Below are positions 1 to 8,420 of a DNA stretch of 33,102 nt, one piece after another; position 1 is the stretch's first letter; each line of letters opens with the position of its first letter. The notes below the pieces were generated by a model that saw only the letters and a program-made list of their open reading frames with translations, made no database searches and was not told the origin of the DNA. The position numbers and the translations under genes were made by a program. This stretch comes from VRUE01 sp963730315 (GTDB lineage: Bacteria > Actinomycetota > Thermoleophilia > Solirubrobacterales > 70-9), in NCBI GenBank assembly GCA_963730315.1, contig CAVSRD010000001.1, positions 1-33,102 on the forward strand, in the 5' to 3' direction.

Positions 1-576
1 AACAGCGGGAGCTGCAGGCGCCGGCCCGGCGGCAGGTGCGGCCGTCGGGGCGGCTCCCCCACCGTTCGCAGCGGCCAGCACGTCCTCCTTGGTCACCTTG
101 CTCCCCGGCCCGCTGCCAGCCACCGAGCCAAGGTCGACGCCGGCATCGGCAGCAACGCGCCGCGCCAGCGGGGTCGCCCGGGCTTCGTCTCCTCCGTTTG
201 CTCCGGCGAGCGAGCCTTTGGACGCTCCTTCCGCAGGTGGCGTGGGGCTGGGTGCCCCCTCCGCTGCCTGCGAGGAAGGGGTGCCCTGCCCCGCGACAGG
301 ACCCGCGGCCGAGCCGTCTGAGCCCTCGCCCGGTTCCATCTCGGCCAACGGTGCCCCGACCGGCACCTCCTCGTCGACCCGCGCGACCAGCTTGGTGATC
401 ACGCCGTCCGCCGGCGCCGGCACCTCGGCGTCGACCTTGTCGGTCGAGACCTCGACCACCGCGTCCCCCTCCTTGACGAAGTCGCCCTCGGCGACGTGCC
501 ATTCGAGGACGATGCCCTCGGTGACCGACTCGCCCATCTCGGGCATCTGGATCTGGACGGTCGCCGTCTCTGCCAT
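1..576 (-). CDS. Dihydrolipoamide acyltransferase (E2) of a 2-oxoacid dehydrogenase complex, N-terminal part
   Basis: Read on the minus strand from an ATG at 576, the frame stays open for 192 codons to the window edge, so the catalytic C-terminal domain is missing. Residues 1-80 form a lipoyl domain opening MPEMGESVTEG; the lipoyl lysine is K47 in EVSTDKVDAEV. An Ala/Pro/Gly/Ser-rich linker follows. Near residues 130-165 there is a peripheral subunit-binding domain (ATPLARRVAADAGVDLGSV, then GPGSKVTKEDVLAA), which docks E1/E3. A further Ala/Pro linker starts before the edge. E2 enzymes carry acyl groups from E1 to CoA in the 2-oxoglutarate, pyruvate or branched-chain complexes. The MPEMGESV opening resembles actinobacterial 2-oxoglutarate dehydrogenase E2, but the substrate cannot be fixed without the catalytic domain. 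There is no Shine-Dalgarno; a TAGACT box lies 7 nt before the ATG. Confidence 0.9.
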   Translation of the reverse strand, partial: MAETATVQIQMPEMGESVTEGIVLEWHVAEGDFVKEGDAVVEVSTDKVDAEVPAPADGVITKLVARVDEEVPVGAPLAEMEPGEGSDGSAAGPVAGQGTPSSQAAEGAPSPTPPAEGASKGSLAGANGGDEARATPLARRVAADAGVDLGSVAGSGPGSKVTKEDVLAAANGGGAAPTAAPAAGPAPAAPAV

Positions 577-583
577 TTCGACC

Positions 584-589
584 AGTCTA
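584..589 (-). promoter_or_regulatory. -10 element (TAGACT) for the E2 gene, leaderless type
   Basis: On the minus strand TAGACT matches TANNNT and ends 7 nt before the ATG at 576. That would place the transcription start at or next to the start codon. No Shine-Dalgarno is present, and no convincing -35 element is visible. Confidence 0.5.
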
Positions 590-641
590 TGAAACGACTG
601 CGGTCCGCTTTGGGCGCGACCTACCGAGCTACTGGGCGAGG

Positions 642-647
642 TAGTCT
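642..647 (+). promoter_or_regulatory. -10 element (TAGTCT) for the SDR gene, leaderless type
   Basis: TAGTCT is followed by 8 nt and then the ATG at 656. This is the TANNNT-to-start spacing expected for a leaderless actinobacterial mRNA. No Shine-Dalgarno sequence lies in between. Confidence 0.5.
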
Positions 648-655
648 GAACGGCG

Positions 656-2647
656 ATGGACTACTTCGTCACGGGAGCGACGGGCTTCATCGGCCACAAC
701 CTCGTCCAGCGGCTGCTGCAGCGCGAGGGCACGGTTTACGCGCTGGTCCGCGCCGGGTCACGGGGACGACTGGAGGAGCTGCGGACCGCCTGGGGGGCCG
801 ACGGGGCTCGCGTCGTGCCGGTTGCTGGCGACCTCGCCGCGCCGGGACTCGGCGTCTCCGAGGAGGATCTGCTGACCCTGCGCGGCAGCGTCGACCATTT
901 CTTCCACCTGGCGGCGATCTACGACATGACCGCCGCCGCCGACAGGCAGGAGGCGGCGAACGTCGAGGGGACGCGCCACGCGGTCGAACTGGCGGGCGCG
1001 CTCGAGGCCGGCTGCTTCCACCAGATCAGCTCGATCGCCGCCGCCGGCCTCTACAGGGGCACCTGGCGCGAGGACATGTTCGAGGAGGCGGAGAATCTCG
1101 ACACCCACCCGTACTTCCGGACCAAGCACGAGTCCGAGCGCGTGGTGCGCGAGGAGTGCAGCCGGCCCTGGCGCGTCTACCGACCGGGGATCGTGGTCGG
1201 CGACTCGCGCAGCGGGGAGATCGACAAGGTCGACGGGCCCTATTACCTCTTCAAGCTGCTGCAGCGGGCCCGGCGGGTGCTGCCGGGCTGGCTGCCGACG
1301 GTGGGGATCGAGGGCGGCGAGATCAACATCGTCCCGGTCGACTTCGTCACCGCGGCGATCGATCACATCGCCCACGAGCCGGGCCTCGACAGCCGGGCCT
1401 TCCACCTGACCGATCCGAACCCGAAGACGGCCGGCGAGGTGCTCAACCTCTTCGCGCGGGCGGCCGACGCGCCGCAGGCGGCGCTGCGGCTCGACCACGA
1501 CGTGACCGAGCCGGTCACGAGCCTGGTCCGCACCGGGCTGCGCTTCCTACCGCCCGCCAAGCGGGTGGCGGAGATGGCGCTGGACGGGGCGGGCATCCCG
1601 CCCGGCCTCCTCAACTACGTCAGCTACCCGACCCACTTCGACTCGACCGCGACGCAGGCGGTGCTGGAGGGGTCGGGGATCGCGGTGCCGCCGCTGGAGA
1701 CTTACGCCGACCGCGTCTGGGACTACTGGGAGCGCAACCTCGACCCCGGCCTGTTCAAGGACCACTCGCTCTCGGCGGCGGTGCGCGGCAAGGTGGTCCT
1801 GATCACCGGCGCTTCCTCGGGAATCGGCAAGGCGACCGCGGTCAAGGTCGCCGACGCCGGCGCGACCGTGCTGCTGGTTGCCCGCTCGGTCGAGAAGCTG
1901 GAGGAGACGAAGCACGAGATCGAGGTGGCGGGCGGGGTGGCCCACGTCCATCGCTGCGACATGTCCGACATGGACGACGTCGCCCGGATGGCCGAAGAGG
2001 TGATCGCGTACCACGGGCGAGTCGACGTCCTGGTCAACAACGCCGGCCGTTCGATCCGCCGCTCGGTCGGCCTCTCCTACGACCGTATCCACGACTACGA
2101 GAGGACGATGCAGGTCAACTACTTCGGGCCGGTGCGGCTCATCCTCGCCCTGCTGCCCTCGATGCGGGCCCACAAGTCCGGGCACATCATCGACGTCAGC
2201 TCGATCGGCACCCAGACCAATCCGCCGCGCTTCTCCGCCTACGTCGCCTCGAAGGCGGCGCTCGACGCGTTCGGGCGGGTGATCGCCTCCGAGGTGTTCG
2301 ACGACGGCGTCCACATCACGACGATCCACATGCCGTTGGTGCGCACGCCGATGATCGCGCCCACCCGGATGTACGACATGTTCCCGGCGATCACCCCGGA
2401 GGAGGCGGCGGAGATGATCGCCAGGGCGATGATCGGCAGGCCGAAGAAGGTGGCGACCCGGCTCGGCACGTTCGGCGAGCTGCTCTACGCGGTCGCGCCC
2501 AACGTCAGCGACAGGATCCTCAACCTCGCCTACAACCTCTTCCCCGAGTCGCAGGCGGCGAAGGGCAAGCGCGACGAGGCGCCCGACAAAGCTCCGACCA
2601 CCGAGGCGGTCGCCTTCGCGCACCTGATGAAAGGCGTTCACTGGTAG
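656..2647 (+). CDS. Two-domain SDR oxidoreductase, fatty acyl-CoA reductase-like
   Basis: This 663-residue protein has two Rossmann short-chain dehydrogenase domains. The N-terminal half (about 1-360) is an extended SDR of the male-sterility/fatty acyl reductase type: TGATGFIG nucleotide-binding loop near residue 6, HLAAIYD, ISSIAAAG and a Y-x-x-x-K in HPYFRTKHESE. The C-terminal half (from about 379) is a classical SDR with TGASSGIG, NNAG, Asn in MQVNYFG, and the catalytic Ser/Tyr/Lys in DVSSIG and SAYVASK. The architecture and length match mycobacterial AcrA1-type proteins, for which reduction of fatty acyl-CoA towards the aldehyde/alcohol is the family expectation; that function is inferred here. 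It runs convergent to an alkylglycerone-phosphate synthase-like gene, whose reaction uses a fatty alcohol. The start is supported by a TAGTCT box 8 nt upstream. Confidence 0.85.
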   Translation: MDYFVTGATGFIGHNLVQRLLQREGTVYALVRAGSRGRLEELRTAWGADGARVVPVAGDLAAPGLGVSEEDLLTLRGSVDHFFHLAAIYDMTAAADRQEAANVEGTRHAVELAGALEAGCFHQISSIAAAGLYRGTWREDMFEEAENLDTHPYFRTKHESERVVREECSRPWRVYRPGIVVGDSRSGEIDKVDGPYYLFKLLQRARRVLPGWLPTVGIEGGEINIVPVDFVTAAIDHIAHEPGLDSRAFHLTDPNPKTAGEVLNLFARAADAPQAALRLDHDVTEPVTSLVRTGLRFLPPAKRVAEMALDGAGIPPGLLNYVSYPTHFDSTATQAVLEGSGIAVPPLETYADRVWDYWERNLDPGLFKDHSLSAAVRGKVVLITGASSGIGKATAVKVADAGATVLLVARSVEKLEETKHEIEVAGGVAHVHRCDMSDMDDVARMAEEVIAYHGRVDVLVNNAGRSIRRSVGLSYDRIHDYERTMQVNYFGPVRLILALLPSMRAHKSGHIIDVSSIGTQTNPPRFSAYVASKAALDAFGRVIASEVFDDGVHITTIHMPLVRTPMIAPTRMYDMFPAITPEEAAEMIARAMIGRPKKVATRLGTFGELLYAVAPNVSDRILNLAYNLFPESQAAKGKRDEAPDKAPTTEAVAFAHLMKGVHW

Positions 2648-2737
2648 GAGGGGTGGGAAGGGTCTGGCGCCCCCAGCCCCCGCATTCGCTTATCTGGCGA
2701 TTTGATGACCCTCTAGGCACCATCGTCACTCAAGCGT

Positions 2738-4366
2738 TCAGGGGTCGATCAGGACGCCGGGGTTGAGGATCGAGGCGGGGTCGAGCTCCTGCTTGGCGGC
2801 GCGGAGCGCGGCGGCGAAAGGGGCGGGACGTTGGCGGTCGTACCAGGGGCGGTGGTCGCGGCCGACCGCGTGGTGGTGGGTGATCGTGCCGCCATTCTCG
2901 ATCACCGCCTCCGACGCGGCCGACTTGATCTCGTCCCACTGCTCCACCTCGCCGCCGCGCACGGCCGGGGCCATCACGGTGAAGTAGGGGGCCGGGCCGT
3001 CGGGGTAGACGTGGGTGAAGCGGCAGCTGACCCGCGGGGTGCCGCGGCCGTCGGCGGGTGCATCGCAGACCTCTGCGACCCTCGCCCGGACGGCCTCCAT
3101 CGTGCTCGCGTGGAAGTCCTCGAAGCGCTCCCAGGTGATCGCCGTCTCGAAGGTCTCGGAGAGGACGCCGCAGGCGACGAACGTGTCGCGCAGGTAGGGC
3201 GCGAAGAGGAAAGCGCTGCGCCAGGCGTCAACCGCCGACTGCTTTGCTTCCGCACCCGCGTCGGCGGGGGGCGGCGCGGAGACGTTCACTCTTCCCGGGG
3301 CGCCGCCGTGCTCGCGGGCGATCTCCAAAGCGATGGCCATCGGGTCCTCGACGGGATGGTGCGCCGACTCGAAGCCGAGCACCAGCAGGCTCCTCTCGCC
3401 CGAGCCGGCGCCGGTCGTGGCGGCCTCCAACGCGTCCAGCAGGCGGCAGTTGGACGGGTGCAGGCCGGCCTGGGAGATCTCGCGGACGGCGCCGGCCGCG
3501 GCGCGGAAGTCGTCGAACTCGACCCCGCAGGAGGCCTTGAACCGCGGCCGCACCCGCACCCGCACCCAGGACTCGGCGATCACGCCGAGCACCCCCTCCG
3601 AGCCGATCAGGGCCCGGTCGGGCGAGGGGCCGGCGCCGGAGCCCGGCAGCCGCCGGCTCTCCCAGGTGCCGCGCGGGGTGATCGCCCGCACCGACTCGAC
3701 CAGGTCGTCGATATGGGTGTAGAGGGTTGCGAAGTGCCCGCCGGCGCGGGTGGCTATCCAGCCCCCCAGCGTCGAGAACTCGAACGACTGCGGGAAGTGG
3801 CGCAGAGTCAGGCCGCGCTCCCGTAGCTGGTCCTCCAGGCCCGGCCCGGTGGCGCCGGCCTGGATCCGCGCCGCCATCGACTCTGCGTCGATCTCCAGCA
3901 CCCGGTCCAGGCGCCTCAAGTCCAGCGAGACCGCCGGCCGGTCCCCGAGGCGGGGCTCGACCCCGCCCACCACGCTGGTCCCGCCGCCGAACGGGACGAC
4001 CGCGGCCCCCTCGGCCTCGGCCCAGCTGAGCACCGCCTCGATCTCCGACTCGTCACGCGGAAGCGCGACCAGGTCCGGCGGGTTCTCGAACTCTCCCCGG
4101 AACCCGCGCACCACGTCCCGGTAGGCCTTGCCCAGCGCCCGCGTCACCCGCTCGTAGCGGTCGTCGCTGAACAGATCGCCCAGGTCGGGCGGCGCCTTCA
4201 GCCGCGACTTTCGAAGCTCCACCCGGTCCAGCGGGACCGCATCCTCGATCTCTCCGCCGAAGCCGAGCTGCTCGCGGATGCCGGCCGCGGCCCGCAGCAG
4301 CTCCTCGCGGGAGGGCGCCTGGTCCTCGTATCCCCATCCCCAGTGCTTCAACCTCCTTGCAGCCAT
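2738..4366 (-). CDS. FAD-linked oxidase family, alkylglycerone-phosphate synthase-like
   Basis: This is a 542-residue flavoprotein of the VAO/PCMH fold. The FAD pyrophosphate loop is at residues 123-137 (VVPFGGGTSVVGGVE). A second FAD-binding segment reads FSTLGGWIATRAGGH, and ALIGSEGVLGVI follows. Near the C-terminus GGTITHHHAVG holds three consecutive histidines (497-499), the hallmark of alkyl-dihydroxyacetonephosphate synthases; the protein ends with the usual LDPASILNPGVL. In that family acyl-DHAP plus a fatty alcohol gives alkyl-DHAP, the first ether-lipid intermediate. Another substrate (a 2-hydroxyacid, as in glycolate or lactate oxidases) is possible, but the HHH motif and the overall pattern favour AGPS. 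It converges on the acyl reductase-like SDR with about 90 bp between stops. TAGCTT lies 9 nt before the ATG; no Shine-Dalgarno is seen. Confidence 0.85.
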   Translation of the reverse strand: MAARRLKHWGWGYEDQAPSREELLRAAAGIREQLGFGGEIEDAVPLDRVELRKSRLKAPPDLGDLFSDDRYERVTRALGKAYRDVVRGFRGEFENPPDLVALPRDESEIEAVLSWAEAEGAAVVPFGGGTSVVGGVEPRLGDRPAVSLDLRRLDRVLEIDAESMAARIQAGATGPGLEDQLRERGLTLRHFPQSFEFSTLGGWIATRAGGHFATLYTHIDDLVESVRAITPRGTWESRRLPGSGAGPSPDRALIGSEGVLGVIAESWVRVRVRPRFKASCGVEFDDFRAAAGAVREISQAGLHPSNCRLLDALEAATTGAGSGERSLLVLGFESAHHPVEDPMAIALEIAREHGGAPGRVNVSAPPPADAGAEAKQSAVDAWRSAFLFAPYLRDTFVACGVLSETFETAITWERFEDFHASTMEAVRARVAEVCDAPADGRGTPRVSCRFTHVYPDGPAPYFTVMAPAVRGGEVEQWDEIKSAASEAVIENGGTITHHHAVGRDHRPWYDRQRPAPFAAALRAAKQELDPASILNPGVLIDP

Positions 4367-4375
4367 CGAGACGGG

Positions 4376-4381
4376 AAGCTA
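4376..4381 (-). promoter_or_regulatory. -10 element (TAGCTT) for the AGPS-like gene
   Basis: On the minus strand TAGCTT is followed by 9 nt and the ATG at 4366. This implies a very short or absent leader. Confidence 0.4.
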
Positions 4382-4678
4382 GCGGGCCGGCCCGGGCGCC
4401 CGTCCGCTGCCCCCGCTCAGCAGAAGATGCGCTTGTGGTGGACGTGGATCACGCGGGAGCGAGCCGGGATCCGGGCGATCGAAACCCAGGCGGGAGCCGC
4501 CTTCGCCGTTGGTGACCCTGGAGACGCAGTCGATCCGGTGAAAGGACCTCCGCCGGCACGGTCCCACGCTCCAGTTTCTGCAGCCTTCGAGTTCTCCGCA
4601 AAGACGCGCCCATTCTAGAACCAAACTCACTGTGTACCCTGCCCGCTCCCCCGGCAAACGCCTCGGGTTTGAGACTGG

Positions 4679-4697
4679 CTCTTACACGCCTCTTACA
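4679..4697 (+). promoter_or_regulatory. Tandem CTCTTACA repeat, candidate OmpR-family response-regulator box
   Basis: CTCTTACA occurs at 4679-4686 and again at 4690-4697, an 11-nt period, about one DNA turn. Two direct half-sites at 11 bp are the standard binding geometry of OmpR/PhoB winged-helix regulators, and such a regulator is encoded 670 bp downstream. The site lies 72-90 bp before the secreted-protein start. That the adjacent regulator binds here is an inference. Confidence 0.45.
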
Positions 4698-4768
4698 AAC
4701 CCCTGATCGCGGCCGTACGCGCCGGCTGGACGATCGCGCTGTCCAATCAAGCGACCAGGAGGTTCGAG

Positions 4769-5284
4769 ATGTTCAAGTCAATCCGCAACCGCGCCAAGGC
4801 GGTGGCCACGATCGGCGTCGCCGCGGCGCTCGCGCTGGCCGGCGTCGCGCTGGCGCAGGGCGGCTCCGGCGGCGGCAAGTCCGAAACCCGCAGGCCACCG
4901 GGCGGCAAACGGATGCCCCCGCCCCCCGGCGGCCCGATGGGCAAAGACCTGACCTACGCCCAGTTCCACGTGCAGCGCGAAGGGAAGGCGGAGGTGATCA
5001 GGCTCGACCGCGGCTCGGTCGTCTCGGCGAGCGAAAGCTCGATCACGCTGAAGGAGAACGACGGCAGCGAAGTGACGGTCGCCGTCGACGGCAAGACCAA
5101 AGTGCTGGCCGGTCCGGGCCGGAACACCTCGGTCACCGACCTGAAGGCCGGGCAGGAGGTCACCGTCTGCGGGCCCGAAGGGGGGACCGCGAAAGCGATC
5201 ATGCTGCCGCCCCCTCCGCCGGGCGGGCAGTCCGGTGGACCGCAGGGCGGTCCTCAAGGCGGGCCGCAGGGAGAAGGCAACTAG
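4769..5284 (+). CDS. Secreted protein with signal peptide and C-terminal GGPQ repeats
   Basis: This 171-residue protein starts at an ATG preceded by AGGAGG at 4757-4762. Residues 1-30 form a signal peptide (basic start, then VATIGVAAALALAGVALA, likely cleaved after ALAQ or nearby). A Pro/Gly-rich linker follows (RRPPGGKRMPPPPGG). Residues about 60-145 look like a compact beta domain (VIRLDRGSVVSASESSITL, then VAVDGKTKVL and LKAGQEVTV), in the style of DUF5666-like domains; this assignment is tentative. The tail repeats GGPQGGPQGGPQG. It precedes an OmpR-type regulator and its kinase in the same direction, and a tandem regulator-like site lies in its upstream region. It may be a regulated envelope protein or an input to the kinase; its function is unknown. 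Confidence 0.8.
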   Translation: MFKSIRNRAKAVATIGVAAALALAGVALAQGGSGGGKSETRRPPGGKRMPPPPGGPMGKDLTYAQFHVQREGKAEVIRLDRGSVVSASESSITLKENDGSEVTVAVDGKTKVLAGPGRNTSVTDLKAGQEVTVCGPEGGTAKAIMLPPPPPGGQSGGPQGGPQGGPQGEGN

Positions 5285-5368
5285 CCTCCCATGGCACTGG
5301 CGGGAGCGGCCGGCGGGAGCGGCCGCCCTGTCCGCCTGCCGGCGGGCGCACCTGAGAGGCTTGGTGCG

Positions 5369-6042
<674 letters not shown>

Positions 6043-6043
<1 letters not shown>

Positions 6044-7410
6044 TGCGCTCCCTGCGGGCGCGGCTCTTCCTGGCGATCCTCGGCACGGTCCTGCTCGGGG
6101 TCGGTGCTTCGCTGGCCGTCGGCATCGTCCTGACCAGGGACGCGGTGCGGGGGACGATCCGCAACGACGTCGAGCGCCAGGCGGAGGCGCTGGCCGGCCA
6201 GACCTCCCTGCTGCGGGCGGCGGGGCAGCGAGCCCGTCCGGCGCGCCAGGGCTCCGCTGGACGCAAAGGGGCGCAGCGATCCCTCCCCCTGCCCGGCCCG
6301 CCGCCCCCGCCGCCCGCGACCGGCCCGGGACCGCGGCCGGTCGCGCTGACGACGCTGCGCAAAGCGGCCGCCGTGCTTCCCGCCGCGGCGGCCTCGCAGC
6401 TGCGCCGCACCGGCAGCGTCGACGGCACCGCCGAGATCGACGGCCGCGGGTCGATCTACGCGGCGCGCCGCTCCGGCGACGCCGTGGTGCTGGTAACCCG
6501 CCCCGACCTGGTCAGCGACGACGACTTCCGCCGCTACCTCGCCGCGCTGTCGATCGCCAGCGGCGCGGCGGCCCTGCTCGCCGCCGCGGTCGCGGCGCTG
6601 CTGGCACGGCGGCTGAGCGGGCCGCTGCGGCGCCTGTCGAGCGCGGCCGGCGAGCTGGCCGCGGGCTCGCACCCCGAGCCGGTGCCGCGCGGGGGGGCCG
6701 AGGAGATCGATCAGCTCGCCGCCTCCTTCAACGAGATGGCCGAGCAGCTCGAGCGGGCTCGCGACGCCGAGCGGTCGGTGCTGCTCTCCGTCTCCCACGA
6801 CCTGCGCACGCCGCTCACCTCGATCCGCGGCTATGCCGAGGGCATCGAGGACGGCACGGTCGCGCCGCGCGAGGCGGCCGCCGTGGTCGGCCGCGAGGCG
6901 GAGCGGCTGGAGCGGCTGGTCGGTGACCTGCTGGCGCTGGCGCGGTTGCGGCAAGGGGTGCTTGAGGTGCGGCGCGAGCAGGTCGACCTGCGCGTCGTCG
7001 CGCGCGAGGCCGAGGAGCGGTTGCGGCCCCGCGCCGTCGAGAGCCGTGTGGAGGTCCGGGTCGAGGGCGATGCGGCTGCGGCGACCGCCGACCACGGCCG
7101 CACCCTCCAGGTCGTCTCCAACCTTTTGGAGAACGCGATCCGGGTCAGCCCGGAGGGCGGCGAGGTGACGCTCTCGGTCCTCCCGGGCGAGGTCCAGGTC
7201 GCCGACCAGGGCCCGGGCATCCCCGAGGAGGAGATCCCGCGCGCCTTCGAGCGCTTCCGCCTTCGGGCCCGCGCCGGCCGCGGCTCGTCGCAGGGCGCCG
7301 GCCTCGGCCTGGCGATCGTCCGCGAGCTGAGCGAGGCGATGGGCGGGAGCGTGACGGTGGAGAATCTCCCGGCCCGTGGCGCCCGATTCACGGTGCGCTT
7401 GCCGGCCTGA
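6043..7410 (+). CDS. Sensor histidine kinase with HAMP domain
   Basis: This 455-residue kinase has a first membrane helix near residues 7-28. An extracytoplasmic segment of about 130 residues follows, with an Arg-rich and then Pro-rich stretch (PLPGPPPPPPA). The second helix is at about 163-187 (LSIASGAAALLAAAVAALL), then a HAMP domain. HisKA carries the phosphorylated His252 in SVSHDLRTPLTS. The ATPase domain shows the N box (NLLENAI), G1 (ADQGPGIP), F box (FERFRLRAR) and G2 (GAGLGLAIV). It is the partner of the response regulator it overlaps. The Pro/Arg-rich sensor segment is unusual and gives no known ligand-binding fold; it might respond to the envelope or to the secreted protein encoded just upstream, which is a guess from gene order. 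Confidence 0.93.
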
Positions 7411-7434
7411 GCGCTACCCTCCCGCGACACCCCA

Positions 7435-8373
7435 ATGGGCACTATCACCTCAGAGCATGCGACGGTCCCGGCGGAGGCAGCCGAGCCGGTCGTGCCGCGC
7501 CGCTCGCCGCTGCGGGCGGCGATCAAGACCGGGCGGCCGCACGAGTGGATCAAGAACATCCTGGTCTTCGCGGGGCTGCTGTTCTCGGGCAAGTTCAACC
7601 AGCCGTACGAGGTGCTGGAGGCGACGCTCGCCTTCGTCTCCTTCTGCGCGATCTCCAGCGCCGGCTATTTCGTCAACGACCTGATCGACGTCGAGCTAGA
7701 CCGCAGGCACCCGAAGAAGCGCTTCCGGCCGCTGGCGGCGGGCGAGCTTTCCGAAGGGGCGGCGATGACGATCGCGCCGTTGCTCGCCGCCGGGGCGATC
7801 GCGCTCGCCTTCGCCACGGTCAACTGGCAGGTCGGGCTGATGGTGGTCGGCTACGGGGTCGCCCAGGTCGCCTACAGCCTCGGCCTCAAGCAGGTCGTGA
7901 TCATCGACGTGATGACGCTGGCCGGGCTGTTCATCCTGCGGGTTGCGGCCGGCGCCAGCGCGGTCGACGCGCAGGCGTCCGAGTGGCTGATCCTCTGCAC
8001 CGGCATGCTCGCCGCTTTCCTCGGCTTCACCAAGCGCCGCCAGGAGGCCGTCTCCGAGCTGCATCAGGGCACCTCGACGCGGCCCGTGCTCGAGCACTAC
8101 TCGTTGCCCTTCCTCGACCAGATGGTCTCCCTGGTCACCACCGGCACGGTGCTCAGCTACGCGATCTACACCGTCAACTCGCCGCTGATCGGCAGCCGAA
8201 TGATGCTGACCATCCCTCCCGTGGTCTACGGCATCTTCCGCTACCTGTACCTGATCTACGACCGCTCCGACGAACGCTCGACCGCCGCGATCGTCGCCGA
8301 GGACAAGGGGATGATCGCCGCCGGCGCCAGCTTCGCGATCATCGCCTTCCTCCTCCTCTACGTCTTCAAGTGA
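7435..8373 (+). CDS. UbiA-family prenyltransferase, decaprenyl-phosphate phosphoribosyltransferase-like
   Basis: This 312-residue polytopic membrane protein (about 8-9 helices) has the UbiA Asp-rich motif NDLIDVELD (N81, D82, D85, D89) followed directly by RRHPKKRFRPLAAG. The extended motif and the second-half pattern (LGFTKRRQEAVSELH) match 5-phospho-ribosyl decaprenyl-phosphate synthases such as mycobacterial Rv3806c better than quinone or haem prenyltransferases. That enzyme transfers phosphoribose from PRPP to decaprenyl phosphate, on the way to the arabinose donor for cell-wall arabinan. It begins 24 nt after the kinase stop and is followed by a polysaccharide deacetylase, consistent with envelope glycan work. 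The substrate is inferred. TACCCT lies 14 nt before the ATG, a possible weak internal promoter. Confidence 0.85.
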   Translation: MGTITSEHATVPAEAAEPVVPRRSPLRAAIKTGRPHEWIKNILVFAGLLFSGKFNQPYEVLEATLAFVSFCAISSAGYFVNDLIDVELDRRHPKKRFRPLAAGELSEGAAMTIAPLLAAGAIALAFATVNWQVGLMVVGYGVAQVAYSLGLKQVVIIDVMTLAGLFILRVAAGASAVDAQASEWLILCTGMLAAFLGFTKRRQEAVSELHQGTSTRPVLEHYSLPFLDQMVSLVTTGTVLSYAIYTVNSPLIGSRMMLTIPPVVYGIFRYLYLIYDRSDERSTAAIVAEDKGMIAAGASFAIIAFLLLYVFK

Positions 8374-8420
8374 GCGGCCGGCCGCCGCCCGCCGAGGCCG
8401 CGCAGGTGCGGGGCGTGCAT

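Larger units (their letters stand above)
4367..4768. other. 402-nt intergenic region, no convincing gene
   Basis: This is the only stretch over 300 nt without a gene. Open frames exist on both strands (for example 4379-4657 minus and 4343-4618 plus), but they are rich in Arg/Pro/Gly, lack a Shine-Dalgarno and show no recognisable domain. The last part (about 4660-4768) holds the upstream control region of the secreted protein gene, including a tandem repeat at 4679-4697 and a strong AGGAGG at 4757-4762. No tRNA or other RNA gene was recognised. Confidence 0.5.

Noticed and set aside
496..2766. A 756-residue plus frame overlapping the SDR gene
   Set aside because: It is Arg-rich and low in complexity, with no domain. 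The SDR frame in the same place has two complete Rossmann domains.
4343..4657. Open frames on both strands in the 4367-4768 gap
   Set aside because: They are Arg/Pro/Gly-rich, have no Shine-Dalgarno or -10 at the right distance and no recognisable domain, as expected for chance frames in GC-rich DNA.
7545..8420. Upstream in-frame extension of the deacetylase into the UbiA gene
   Set aside because: It is an out-of-frame shadow of the UbiA gene, rich in Arg/Pro. The membrane anchor begins at the ATG at 8421.
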